Shown here: piece by piece, positions 17,591 through 24,611 of the stretch | How positions within the stretch are numbered: position 1 is the first letter of the stretch | Layout of the letters: each line of letters opens with the position of its first letter | NCBI GenBank assembly: GCA_937943045.1 | Contig: CALEBN010000028.1 | Span: 1 to 32,422 of the forward strand | Length of the DNA: 32,422 bases | Source of the DNA: an uncultured Collinsella sp. | GTDB taxonomy: Bacteria; Actinomycetota; Coriobacteriia; Coriobacteriales; Coriobacteriaceae | Direction: 5' to 3' | Notes under the pieces: generated by a model | The model's database searches: none | Seen by the model: only the letters and a program-made list of their open reading frames with translations | What the model was told of the DNA's origin: nothing | Made by a program: the position numbers and the translations under genes

Positions 17591-18625
17591 ATGTCCCATA
17601 GCATCACCGATAGCACCGTCCTGTTGGGCCACGGCTCTGGCGGTCAGATGATGAAACGCATCATCGATGAGGTCTTTTTGGATGCCTTTGGGTCGCCCGA
17701 GCTGCTCGAGGGCAACGACGCCGGCGTCGCCGCGCTGCCCGCGAGCGGGCGCATCGCCATGTCGACCGACAGCTTTGTAGTCTCGCCGCAGTTCTTCCCC
17801 GGTGGCAACATCGGCCGCCTTGCCGTGTGCGGAACCGTCAACGACGTCGCGACCTCGGGCGCCAACGTGCGCTACCTGTCGTGCGGCTTTATCCTCGAAG
17901 AGGGCTATCCCATGGATAAGCTCCGCCAGATTGTGCAGACCATGGCCGAGACGGCGCGCGAGGCGGGCGTGTCCATAATCACGGGCGACACCAAGGTGGT
18001 CGAGCGCGGCGGGGCCGACGGCGTCTATATCAATACCGCCGGCGTGGGCGAGGTTCCCACGGGCGTGGCGCTCAGCGGCGCCAACTGCCGCCCCGGCGAC
18101 GTCATCCTGGTGTCGGGCACACTGGGCGACCACGGTATCGCCATCATGAGCCAGCGCGAGGGTTTGGCCTTTTCGAGCACGATAGAAAGCGACGCCGCGC
18201 CGCTCAACCACCTGATTGCCGACGTTCTGGCCGCAGCGCCCGGCACGCGTTGCTTTCGCGACCCCACGCGCGGTGGCCTGGCGTCCACGCTCAACGAGTT
18301 TGCCCAGGCAAGCGGTGTTGCCATGGAGGTTGACGAGGATGCCGTGCCCGTGCGTCCCGACGTGCAGGCCGCCTGCGAGATGCTCGGCTACGATGTGCTG
18401 CAGGTGGCAAACGAGGGCAAGATGGTCGCCGTGGTGCCGGCCGAGCAAGCCGATGCCGCGCTGAGCGCCATGCGCGCCGCCCGCTACGGCGAGAATGCCG
18501 CCATCATCGGTCGCGTGCTGCCGCTTGCCGAGAGTGCCCGTCCCGCTGTGCGCGTGCGCACCGGCTGGGGCTCGACCCGTATCCTCGACATGCTCGTGGG
18601 AGAGCAGCTGCCGAGAATTTGCTAG
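17591..18625 (+). CDS. hypE: Carbamoyl dehydratase HypE
   Basis: HypE dehydrates the carbamoyl group made by HypF to a thiocyanate on its C-terminal cysteine. This 344-residue PurM/AIRS-like ATPase has LLGHGSGGQMMKRIID near the N terminus, GRIAMSTDSFVVSP, the ATP-site TRGGLASTLNEFAQ segment, and ends in PRIC with the required terminal Cys. The ATG at 17591 (MSHSITDST) has GGAG 8 nt upstream; a TTG at 17585 is the only longer choice. It is the last hyp gene here; hypA and hypB are not in the window. Confidence 0.96.
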   Translation: MSHSITDSTVLLGHGSGGQMMKRIIDEVFLDAFGSPELLEGNDAGVAALPASGRIAMSTDSFVVSPQFFPGGNIGRLAVCGTVNDVATSGANVRYLSCGFILEEGYPMDKLRQIVQTMAETAREAGVSIITGDTKVVERGGADGVYINTAGVGEVPTGVALSGANCRPGDVILVSGTLGDHGIAIMSQREGLAFSSTIESDAAPLNHLIADVLAAAPGTRCFRDPTRGGLASTLNEFAQASGVAMEVDEDAVPVRPDVQAACEMLGYDVLQVANEGKMVAVVPAEQADAALSAMRAARYGENAAIIGRVLPLAESARPAVRVRTGWGSTRILDMLVGEQLPRIC

Positions 18626-18748
18626 GGCGGAACCGCACGGTCGGCGCGATGCGGCTTGGTATCCCTGGAGATGTTCAGATTCCAAGCACGCCCAACGCGG
18701 AAGCCCAGTATTATGAGGTGCGTTTTAAATCCAATGACGGGAGCTTTC

Positions 18749-19417
18749 ATGGCAGCAGCTTTTTCCCATGTGATCTTTGACCTGGACGGCACCATCCTCA
18801 ACACGCTCGAGGACCTGGCGGCCGCCGGCAACCATACCTGCGAGACGCACGGCTGGCCCACGTTTGCCGTCGACGAGTACCGCTACAAGGTGGGAAACGG
18901 CATGCTCAAGCTGGTTGAGCGTTTTATGCCTGCCGAGTATGCGGGCGACAGCCGTATGTTTGAGCAGACGCTTGCCGAGTTTAGGGCTTACTACGGCGAG
19001 CACAAGGAGGTCCACACCGCCCCCTATGCCGGCACAATCGAGATGCTCGACCGCCTGCGCGCCGCAGGTGTGCAGCTTGCCGTGCTCACCAACAAGGACC
19101 ACGTCTCGGCGGCTCCGCTTATCGAGAAGTATTTTGGTTCCGAACGCTTTGCGCTGGTGCAGGGCCGTGTCGATGCGTTTCCGCCCAAGCCCGAAGCGCC
19201 CGTCACGCTGCATGTGATGGAGGAGCTGGGCGCCGATCCGGCAACCACGCTCTATGTGGGCGATTCCAATGTCGATATCCTGACCGGCCACAACGCCGGC
19301 CTTAAGAGCGCGGGCGTCAGCTGGGGCTTCCGCGGCCGCGCAGAGCTGGAGGCCGCCGGCGCCGACTACGTGGTGGATAGCCAGGCAGAGCTCGCGGCGC
19401 TGATTCTGGGCGAGTAA
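18749..19417 (+). CDS. gph: HAD-family hydrolase, phosphoglycolate-phosphatase-like
   Basis: This 222-residue haloacid dehalogenase-type phosphatase has the nucleophile motif FDLDGTILNT (Asp11, Asp13). A helical cap follows (residues ~15-80). Motif II is AVLTNKD, the lysine is in PPKPEAPV, and motif IV is YVGDSNVDILTGHNAG. This matches the Gph/PGP branch, but substrate choice among related phosphatases (glycolate phosphate, pyrophosphate, sugar phosphates) cannot be read from sequence. The ATG at 18749 follows GGGAG; the upstream in-frame extension has no support. A TATTAT at 18709-18714 could be its -10 box. Confidence 0.88.
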   Translation: MAAAFSHVIFDLDGTILNTLEDLAAAGNHTCETHGWPTFAVDEYRYKVGNGMLKLVERFMPAEYAGDSRMFEQTLAEFRAYYGEHKEVHTAPYAGTIEMLDRLRAAGVQLAVLTNKDHVSAAPLIEKYFGSERFALVQGRVDAFPPKPEAPVTLHVMEELGADPATTLYVGDSNVDILTGHNAGLKSAGVSWGFRGRAELEAAGADYVVDSQAELAALILGE

Positions 19418-19434
19418 CCGCTCATCCCTCCCAC

Positions 19435-19471
19435 GGGCAGCTAATGTGGGACGGGACTCTTTTAGCTGCCC
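19435..19471. other. Hairpin downstream of the HAD phosphatase gene
   Basis: GGGCAGCTAA (19435-19444) pairs perfectly with 19462-19471 around a 17-nt loop containing GGGACGGGAC. There is no T-run. It may be a 3'-end structure, and its loop echoes the GGGAC motif of the other palindromes. Confidence 0.6.
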
Positions 19472-19483
19472 CCGCACCAAAGA

Positions 19484-19527
19484 AGTGTCCCCAACTGCCG
19501 GCAGAAAAGGAACGTCCCCAAGTGCCG
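19484..19527. repeat. Two degenerate 17-nt direct repeats with GTCCCC core
   Basis: AGTGTCCCCAACTGCCG (19484-19500) and AACGTCCCCAAGTGCCG (19511-19527) match at 14 of 17 positions. They belong to the GTCCCC family seen also at 23343-23398 and 27908-27951 and lead into structured element copy 2. Confidence 0.6.
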
Positions 19528-19570
19528 CCCCAATGACTACCATGGCAACGCCGCAGATAGAGGACGGACA

Positions 19571-19716
19571 GCGAAAACGCCCCTAAGCGAGCAAGGTGAC
19601 GTGAAATGAAAGGGCGCTGACCTTCTGGTCGCGCCCTTGAAATTGAACGTCAGATTGCCGCTTAGGGGCGTTTGCAGCGTCGAGCAGTTATGCGGTTCGT
19701 AGAACCGCGTAACCCC
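19571..19716. repeat. Structured ~145-nt element, copy 2
   Basis: This copy has the same fold and spacing as copy 1 but diverged stems. P1 is AACGCCCCTAAGC (19576-19588) with 19660-19672, perfect. P2 is GACGT/ACGTC (19598-19602 with 19647-19651). P3 is 19610-19617 with 19631-19638, then a bulged T and GACC-TTCT-GGTC. The second hairpin is GCGGTT/AACCGC (19692-19708). Relative to copy 1, about 12 paired positions change and all stay paired, while loops such as GCGAGCAAGGTG and CAGATTGCC are unchanged. It ends at the stop codon of the lipoprotein gene on the opposite strand. Confidence 0.85.
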
Positions 19717-20274
19717 CTAGCTCATCATCGCATTCATCATCTCGGTGGTTGCGGAATCGTCGGCAGACCACTCGTTATCCTCGTTGGCGGAATATTTAAA
19801 GGTGACCTTGGTGTCCTTGGTCTTAGCGGCCTTGGTCACGTCGACCATGACCTGGCCGGCCATCTTGTACAGGTCATCCTCGGAAGGCATCGTATCGAGT
19901 GCGGCGACCTTCTCCTGATACTGGGTGGCGAAATCTTCGACGATCTTATTCATGGACTTGCAGGTGATGGTAACCTCGGCGGTCGCAGTGCCCTTGTCCT
20001 CATCGACCGTCACATCGCCGATCTTGTAATCAAAGCCCTCGAGATAGCTCTTGGCGTACTCCTTGGGATCGATGCCCAGTTGCTCAAACTCGTCGCCCGA
20101 AGCCTCTTCCAGACCGGAGAGGAAATCATCGCCGCCGTTCTTGATCTCGTCAAACTGGCTCGTAAGGTCGTTGGTGATGAGCTCCTCCACCGAAGGCCCT
20201 CCGCAGCCGGAAAGCAAAACCACGCACGCGACCAGGGCAGCCATCAGGGGCGCAAGCAGCAGCTTCTTTTTCAT
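19717..20274 (-). CDS. Putative lipoprotein (DUF5105-like)
   Basis: This 185-residue secreted lipoprotein has a signal peptide of charged MKKK plus a hydrophobic core and an LSGC lipobox (Cys at about 24). The mature part is acidic and helical-beta mixed (DEFEQLGIDPKEYAKSYLEG, then ATAEVTITCKSMNKIVEDFA). It resembles small Gram-positive lipoproteins of the DUF5105 type; no catalytic motif is visible. The ATG at 20274 is chosen because GGAGGAA precedes it and it starts the signal peptide. The stop abuts structured element copy 2. No clear promoter was found in 20275-20450. Confidence 0.85.
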   Translation of the reverse strand: MKKKLLLAPLMAALVACVVLLSGCGGPSVEELITNDLTSQFDEIKNGGDDFLSGLEEASGDEFEQLGIDPKEYAKSYLEGFDYKIGDVTVDEDKGTATAEVTITCKSMNKIVEDFATQYQEKVAALDTMPSEDDLYKMAGQVMVDVTKAAKTKDTKVTFKYSANEDNEWSADDSATTEMMNAMMS

Positions 20275-20450
20275 GACATTCCTCCAAACAAGCGGCGCCG
20301 CGTTCCCTGCGCAGCGCACGTCGTAACAGCAAGTCCATATTAGCGGCCCGGCCCAACCCCCCTGCGTCGCAAAAGCGCAGGCGGCTCAATTTGACGAACG
20401 AATGGCCCGTAAAGCAAGCCCCTTGCAATAAAATGCACCTGTTTAGCCTA

Positions 20451-20485
20451 TTAAAAAAGGGTGGCCGGACAACCCGACCACCCTT
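20451..20485 (-). terminator. Rho-independent terminator of crr
   Basis: On the minus strand AAGGGTGG (20478-20485) pairs with CCACCCTT (20457-20464) around a GC-rich loop, followed by a run of six T. It lies about 24 nt after the crr stop. Confidence 0.88.
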
Positions 20486-20508
20486 GCGCATCTTCTGGAT
20501 GCCGCAGA

Positions 20509-21045
20509 CTACTTGCGGACGACCTTAACGATGGCGTCACCGGCGGCGACGGCAGACTCGGCCTCGACGGCGAGCTCGACGTCAGCGAACTCGGCGGTGT
20601 TGGACACGGCCACGACGACGCAGTCCTTGTAACCGGCGGCAGCGATCTTGGCGCGGTCGATCTTGAGTATGGGCTGACCAGCTTTGACAACGTCGTCGGC
20701 CTTGACGAAGCCCTCGAAGCCATCACCGTTCATGTTGACGGTATCGACGCCAACGTGCACCAGAACCTCGATGCCGCTATCGGACTGCAGGCCCACGGCG
20801 TGACCCATGGTGACGGTCACCTTGCCGTCGCAGGGAGCGTAGACCAGGTCGTCCTCGGGCCACACAGCGCAGCCCTTGCCCAGAACCTCGCCACCAAAGA
20901 CGGGATCGGGCACGTCGGCCATCTTGATGACCTTGCCCTTGACAGGCGAGCACAGCACGTCGGCGCCAGCAGAAGCAGAGATGGAGGCCGGAGCAGCAGC
21001 TGCCGCGGGCTCAGCCTTCTTCTTAAACATGTCAAACAGACCCAT
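20509..21045 (-). CDS. crr: PTS glucose-type enzyme IIA
   Basis: This 178-residue single-domain phosphocarrier accepts phosphate from HPr and passes it to an EIIB domain. After a short N-terminal leader (MGLFDMFKKK) and an Ala-rich linker, the EIIA-Glc fold has SPVKGKVIKMADVPDPVFG, the phospho-acceptor His97 in GIEVLVHVGVDTV, and the supporting His82 in GHAVGL. The ATG at 21045 has AGGAGA upstream. A good promoter (21095-21123) and terminator (20451-20485) make it a single-gene unit. It could serve a separate EIICB transporter elsewhere. Confidence 0.95.
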   Translation of the reverse strand: MGLFDMFKKKAEPAAAAAPASISASAGADVLCSPVKGKVIKMADVPDPVFGGEVLGKGCAVWPEDDLVYAPCDGKVTVTMGHAVGLQSDSGIEVLVHVGVDTVNMNGDGFEGFVKADDVVKAGQPILKIDRAKIAAAGYKDCVVVAVSNTAEFADVELAVEAESAVAAGDAIVKVVRK

Positions 21046-21094
21046 ATGTTTTCTCCTCTTGATTAAGCGCAACGTTATGCGCATGCCTATGGTG

Positions 21095-21123
21095 ATTATA
21101 GTGCCAAATGGTCAAATTGCTAA
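21095..21123 (-). promoter_or_regulatory. crr promoter
   Basis: On the minus strand TTAGCA (21118-21123) and a perfect TATAAT (21095-21100) are spaced by 17 nt, about 50 nt before the crr ATG. Confidence 0.75.
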
Positions 21124-21220
21124 GGTGAGGGCTCGAATCGCAAGCCCTTCCCGGTAGTGCTCGTGGGATGAGTATCTCCTTTGCATCGCGGGTCGATAAG
21201 CCGAGTATCGCCTGCAGGTT

Positions 21221-21784
21221 ATGGAGCGCATGGAAGGGCTCTACCAGACCACGCTGGCCGAAACGCAGGAGCTGCTCGACCCCACGCAGCTTGACCACGC
21301 CGCCAAGCTCATCGCGAACGCCCGACAGGTCGACATCTACACGGGCTCGCACAACCTCTATCCAGCAGGAATGTTCCGCGACCGCCTGCTCTCCGCCGGC
21401 AAAAGCGCAACGTGCCACGACGGCGCTGAGGCCCAGGTGCGTACGGCGCTCGCCTCGGGTCCCGACCATGCGGCAATCGTCATCTCCTACAGCAGCCTTG
21501 CCCCCAACCTCAAGGACATCTTGCCGATTCTCAGCAGCCGGCATGTCCCGGTCATCGTCATCGGCACGCCTTATTGCGCTCGCATTCACCCTGGCTTTGC
21601 CGCCTACCTCACGGTGAGTGACCACGAGAGTATGACGCATCGCATCACGCAGTTCGCCAGCCACATCGCCGTGCAATACGTGCTCGATTCGCTCTACAGC
21701 AGCTACTTCGCCAAAGACTACGCCCGCTGCTCCGAATTCCTGGAGCGCTCGTTTCCCTACACCCGTCTGCCCGGGCTCAAGTAG
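21221..21784 (+). pseudogene. RpiR-family regulator remnant: SIS domain without its HTH domain
   Basis: The 187 residues match the C-terminal part of RpiR-type regulators: a linker (MERMEGLYQTTLAETQELLD), then a SIS sugar-isomerase domain (IYTGSHNLYPAGMFRDRL, AIVISYSSLAPNLKDILPIL, PVIVIGTP). The usual ~75-residue N-terminal helix-turn-helix is absent. In frame, a TAA lies only eight codons before the first ATG, and neighbouring frames show no HTH. The ribosome-binding site is poor. Most likely it is a decayed RpiR gene whose 5' part was lost, though a free-standing SIS protein cannot be excluded. Hairpin repeats begin just after its stop. Confidence 0.6.
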
Positions 21785-21815
21785 CGACGAGCGTGGATTT
21801 TCGGACGCATATCTA

Positions 21816-21883
21816 ACGAGCGTGGATAATCTCCCACTTTGAGCCCGCACACAGACCAAAACCGGGAGATTATCCACGCTCGT
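21816..21883. repeat. 68-nt hairpin element, left copy flanking fic
   Basis: ACGAGCGTGGATAATCTCCC (21816-21835) pairs perfectly with 21864-21883 around a 28-nt loop starting ACTTTGAG. A partial arm (ACGAGCGTGGAT) is also at 21787-21798. A second full copy in the same orientation is at 23268-23335. There is no T-run, so it is not a classic terminator. Confidence 0.85.
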
Positions 21884-21942
21884 GTTGAATGCTCCGTTTT
21901 CCTCTGCGCCCGAGGGACCACTCGACCACCTTGCACCAAAGC

Positions 21943-22041
21943 AATAACGACTTCTCGTCATTAGATTATTCAAATCGACTCTAATAACTATTTTCGCCAT
22001 AAACTCGTTATTAGAATTGATATGATTAGCCTAATAGCGAG
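21943..22041. promoter_or_regulatory. Array of inverted CTCGYYATTAG sites upstream of fic
   Basis: CTCGTCATTAG (21954-21964) and CTCGTTATTAG (22004-22014) lie on the plus strand. Related sites lie on the minus strand at 21943-21950, 21981-21988 and 22031-22041. Plus sites are 50 nt apart and the last two minus sites are also 50 nt apart, so this is an imperfect 50-nt tandem unit containing inverted half-sites. A TATGAT (22021-22026) could be the -10 box. The arrangement suits autoregulation by the wHTH of the Fic protein; that is inference. Confidence 0.55.
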
Positions 22042-22070
22042 TTTCCGGCACTAAAGATATGGAGGGCGCG

Positions 22071-23243
22071 ATGCAAATCGAGGAGAACGGCCAGGGAACG
22101 CTCCGCAATAATCTATCGGGGAAATTGGCTTACTATTCGTTTTTGCCAACGCCCTTGCAATCATTGAGGCAGCTAAACCTCACTGAGGAAACCTATCGCA
22201 CGCTTTCCACATGCTCACGAAAGCTTGGAGAGCTTGAAGGCATGCTCTACTTTGTTCCCAACGCCGACATGTATCTGACAATGTATGTGCGAAAAGAAGC
22301 ACTCCTTTCTTCGCAAATTGAGGGAACCCAGTGCACGTTTGACGACCTACTTAGTCCATCGCAAACCCAACTCCATCATAAAGATGTCGCAGATGTCGTG
22401 AATTATGTCCGTGCTGTCGACCGCGGCGTAGAACTGCTCAAAAAGATGCCCTTGTGTACGAGGCTTCTCAGGCAGGTTCATGCGGTCCTGCTGGACGGAG
22501 TGCGCGGAACGGAGAAGAATCCAGGCGAGCTGCGCTCCTCACAAAACTGGATTGGCCCTTCAGGCTGCACCATTGCAACTGCATCGTTCGTCCCTCCAAA
22601 CATTGAAGATTTGAGCAACACGCTCCAGGACCTCGAACGATTTATCAATGAGCCTCAAGTCGAAATGAATCCGATCGTGCGGGCGGCGCTCGTCCATTAC
22701 CAATTTGAAACTGCCCATCCATTCCTAGACGGAAACGGTCGCCTGGGCAGGCTTCTCATTACACTTATGCTCATCAATGATGGCGTTCTTCATTCTTGCT
22801 TGTTCTATCCATCGTTCCAGTTCAAGAAAAATCGAAGCGAGTACTACCGACAACTCACATCCGTAAGGGAACGAGGAACTTACGAGGAATGGATAGAGTT
22901 TTTCTGCGCCAGTCTTCTTGAGAGTGCGAAGGACTCGGTAGGGTCTTTAAAGAGTCTTGTTGATCTCCACAACCGTTCGACGGCAGCTATTACCGAAAAT
23001 CTCGGAAGGACTGCCGCAAACGGACAAAGGCTGCTGAGCCTTCTTGAAGAGCATCCCATCCTCGACACCGCATTTATCGCTGCCCGACTCGATATCGGTA
23101 GGAGCACCGCGAGCTCGCTCGTCAAATCATTTGAAGAATTGGGTATCCTCCGTCCACTCGACGAGTCAAGACAGAGATACCGACAGTACGGGTATGAAGA
23201 GTATCTTTCGATTCTCAGGGAAGACGCTGAGCCGATTAGATAG
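22071..23243 (+). CDS. Fic-family protein (AMP-transferase type) with C-terminal winged helix
   Basis: This 390-residue protein probably transfers AMP, or another nucleotide group, to target proteins. An N-terminal Fic_N region (about residues 15-100) carries an inhibitory-helix-like SSQIEG (residues 80-85), matching (S/T)xxxE(G/N). The catalytic Fic core has HPFLDGNGRLGR with His216. A winged helix near the C terminus (DTAFIAARLDIGRSTASSLV) suggests DNA binding. The ATG at 22071 follows GGAGGG; an ATG at 22059 overlaps that site. Codon use is visibly lower in GC than its neighbours, and two 68-nt hairpins bracket it, both consistent with horizontal acquisition. No antitoxin gene is adjacent. 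Confidence 0.93.
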   Translation: MQIEENGQGTLRNNLSGKLAYYSFLPTPLQSLRQLNLTEETYRTLSTCSRKLGELEGMLYFVPNADMYLTMYVRKEALLSSQIEGTQCTFDDLLSPSQTQLHHKDVADVVNYVRAVDRGVELLKKMPLCTRLLRQVHAVLLDGVRGTEKNPGELRSSQNWIGPSGCTIATASFVPPNIEDLSNTLQDLERFINEPQVEMNPIVRAALVHYQFETAHPFLDGNGRLGRLLITLMLINDGVLHSCLFYPSFQFKKNRSEYYRQLTSVRERGTYEEWIEFFCASLLESAKDSVGSLKSLVDLHNRSTAAITENLGRTAANGQRLLSLLEEHPILDTAFIAARLDIGRSTASSLVKSFEELGILRPLDESRQRYRQYGYEEYLSILREDAEPIR

Positions 23244-23267
23244 GCACCGCAGCCCAGCCATATTAAA

Positions 23268-23335
23268 ACGAGCGTGGATAATCTCCCACTTTGAGTCCAC
23301 ACGGGGGCCAAAAACGGGAGATTATCCACGCTCAT
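23268..23335. repeat. 68-nt hairpin element, right copy flanking fic
   Basis: This has the same arm as the left copy (23268-23287) pairing with 23316-23335, with one mismatch near the base. The loop is also 28 nt and starts ACTTTGAG. Orientation is the same as 21816-21883, so the pair forms direct repeats enclosing 1.4 kb. Confidence 0.85.
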
Positions 23336-23342
23336 TTCTGAC

Positions 23343-23398
23343 TAGTCATTGGGGACGTTCTTAAACGACTAGTCAAACAAGAACGTCCCCAATGACTA
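23343..23398. repeat. Perfect 20-bp GTCCCC-type palindrome
   Basis: TAGTCATTGGGGACGTTCTT (23343-23362) pairs exactly with 23379-23398. The 16-nt loop contains GACTAGTC, which also occurs at the left edge (23340-23347) and at 27944-27951. There is no T-run. It sits between the right Fic hairpin and structured element copy 3. Confidence 0.85.
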
Positions 23399-23429
23399 CT
23401 ACGGCAACGCCGATGTTTTGGCAACGACA

Positions 23430-23576
23430 GCGAAAGCCCGTCAGAGCGAGCAAGGTGCCTTGAAACGAGGCGGCATTGACCTTCTGGTCATGCCGCCGAA
23501 GTTGAAAGGCAGATTGCCGCCCTGGCGGGCTTGCAGCGTCAACTGGTTACGCGGGTTGGTAAACCCGCGTAACTAC
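23430..23576. repeat. Structured ~145-nt element, copy 3
   Basis: This is close to copy 1 in sequence. P1 is 23435-23447 with 23519-23531, with two imperfect positions: as RNA, one is a U-G wobble on the plus strand and the other a G-U wobble on the minus strand. P2 is 23457-23461 with 23506-23510, and P3 is identical to copy 1. The second hairpin differs but stays perfect: an 11-bp stem, TTACGCGGGTT (23547-23557) with 23562-23572. It ends at the pyrE stop codon on the opposite strand. Confidence 0.85.
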
Positions 23577-24260
23577 CTACTCCCGAGCTCCGTACTGCTC
23601 GTAGTAGGCGTCGATGGCGGCCTTGAGCTCGTCATCGATGACGACCTTGCCATCGATCTCGTGATTGTAGAGGGTCTCGACGACCTCGGCCATGGAAACG
23701 ATGCTCGCGACGGGGAAACCGTACTTGGCCTCGATCTCCTTCTGCGCGGTGGTCACGCCGCCCTTGCCGACCTCCATGCGGTTGAGGGACACGATCAGGC
23801 CCTTGATTTCGACGTCGGCAGCAGCCTTAACCTTGGGATAGGTCTCGTCGATGGACTTGCCGCTGGTGGTGACATCCTCGACCATGACCACGCGATCGCC
23901 GTCCTGGGGCTCATAGCCCAGCAGGTTGCCCTTGTCGGCGCCGTGGTCCTTGGCCTCCTTGCGGTCGCAGCAGTACTTGACCTCCTTGCCGTACAGCTCG
24001 TGGTAGGCAATTGCGGTCACGACGGCCAGCGGAATGCCCTTGTAGGCCGGCCCAAACAGCACGTCAAAATCGTCGCCAAAGTTATCGTGGATGGCCTGGG
24101 CGTAATACTCGCCCAGCTTCTTGAGCTGATAGCCCGTCACGTAAGCGCCGGCATTCATAAAGAACGGAGACTGACGGCCGCTCTTGAGCGTAAAGCTGCC
24201 GAACTTAAGGACGTCGGACTCAACCATAAACTTGATGAACTCTTGCTTGTAAGCCTCCAT
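23577..24260 (-). CDS. pyrE: Orotate phosphoribosyltransferase
   Basis: PyrE makes orotidine monophosphate from orotate and PRPP in pyrimidine synthesis. The 227 residues include LKSGRQSPFFMNAG, the FGPAYKGIPLAVVTA loop, the flexible KEAKDHG segment with the catalytic lysines, and the PRPP-binding VVMVEDVTTSGKS. GAGAGGAG precedes the ATG. It stands alone here, without other pyr genes, and is divergent from mgtA. A TAAACT upstream may be its -10 box. Its stop codon abuts structured element copy 3. Confidence 0.96.
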   Translation of the reverse strand: MEAYKQEFIKFMVESDVLKFGSFTLKSGRQSPFFMNAGAYVTGYQLKKLGEYYAQAIHDNFGDDFDVLFGPAYKGIPLAVVTAIAYHELYGKEVKYCCDRKEAKDHGADKGNLLGYEPQDGDRVVMVEDVTTSGKSIDETYPKVKAAADVEIKGLIVSLNRMEVGKGGVTTAQKEIEAKYGFPVASIVSMAEVVETLYNHEIDGKVVIDDELKAAIDAYYEQYGARE

Positions 24261-24386
24261 GCGGGCTCCTCTCGTAATCGCGTACGTGCCTTCCAGTTTA
24301 GCGCAGGCGAAGCGTCGATGCGGGCGCGCTTTGGGGCCACGGCATTCTGTAAAGGCTTTGTCAGAGGGAATGGTTTTCCGAACAAT

Positions 24387-24419
24387 GGGGTTGACATGTC
24401 AAACCCCCTCATCAAGAAT
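24387..24419 (+). promoter_or_regulatory. Probable mgtA promoter with overlapping palindrome
   Basis: A perfect TTGACA (24391-24396) is followed after 17 nt by AAGAAT (24414-24419). The -35 box lies in a near-perfect palindrome, GGGGTTGACA at 24387-24396 and TGTCAAACCCC at 24397-24407, a likely operator. It predicts a leader of about 275 nt before mgtA. Confidence 0.55.
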
Positions 24420-24486
24420 ACGGGCGGATTAAAAAGGGGTACGAGATACCCAAAGCGCGCTGCGCTCAGCCTTTAGGAGGTGTGCC

Positions 24487-24558
24487 ATGGAAGGCAGTCC
24501 TAGTCGAAAAACCTGCATGTCGCCCTCGGCACGCCGCGAGGACTCCGCACACACATAA
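24487..24558 (+). CDS. 23-codon upstream ORF in the mgtA leader (putative leader peptide)
   Basis: An ATG preceded by a near-consensus ribosome-binding site (TTTAGGAGGTG) opens a 23-residue ORF beginning MEGSPSRKTC and ending REDSAHT. It lies between the probable promoter and the mgtA start. In enterobacteria mgtA is controlled by a short leader ORF (mgtL), so a similar logic is possible here, but this peptide has only two prolines and no similarity is claimed. A hairpin (24585-24611) and T6 (24645-24650) follow. It may instead be a chance ORF with a good Shine-Dalgarno. Confidence 0.5.
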   Translation: MEGSPSRKTCMSPSARREDSAHT

Positions 24559-24584
24559 ACGCCACCGGCAGATCGTCAACCCCC

Positions 24585-24611
24585 CCACAAAGGTGCCTGT
24601 CCCCTTTGTGG
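24585..24611. repeat. Hairpin in the mgtA leader (GTCCC-type)
   Basis: CCACAAAGG (24585-24593) pairs perfectly with CCTTTGTGG (24603-24611) around TGCCTGTCC. It lies 27 nt after the upstream ORF. It could be an attenuator component or simply another member of the GTCCC hairpin family. Confidence 0.65.

Noticed and set aside
19692..19708. T-arm-like GGTTCGTAGAACC resembling part of a tRNA
   Set aside because: No acceptor, D or anticodon arm is adjacent, and the same hairpin in the other copies changes its loop; it belongs to the structured element.
21816..21883. Fic-flanking hairpin as a rho-independent terminator
   Set aside because: The stem is followed by GTTGAATG on plus and preceded by non-A sequence, with no T-run on either strand, and the long conserved loop is unlike a terminator.
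21943..22041. CRISPR-like tandem repeat before fic
   Set aside because: The unit occurs only about twice, is degenerate and alternates orientation, and no cas genes are nearby.
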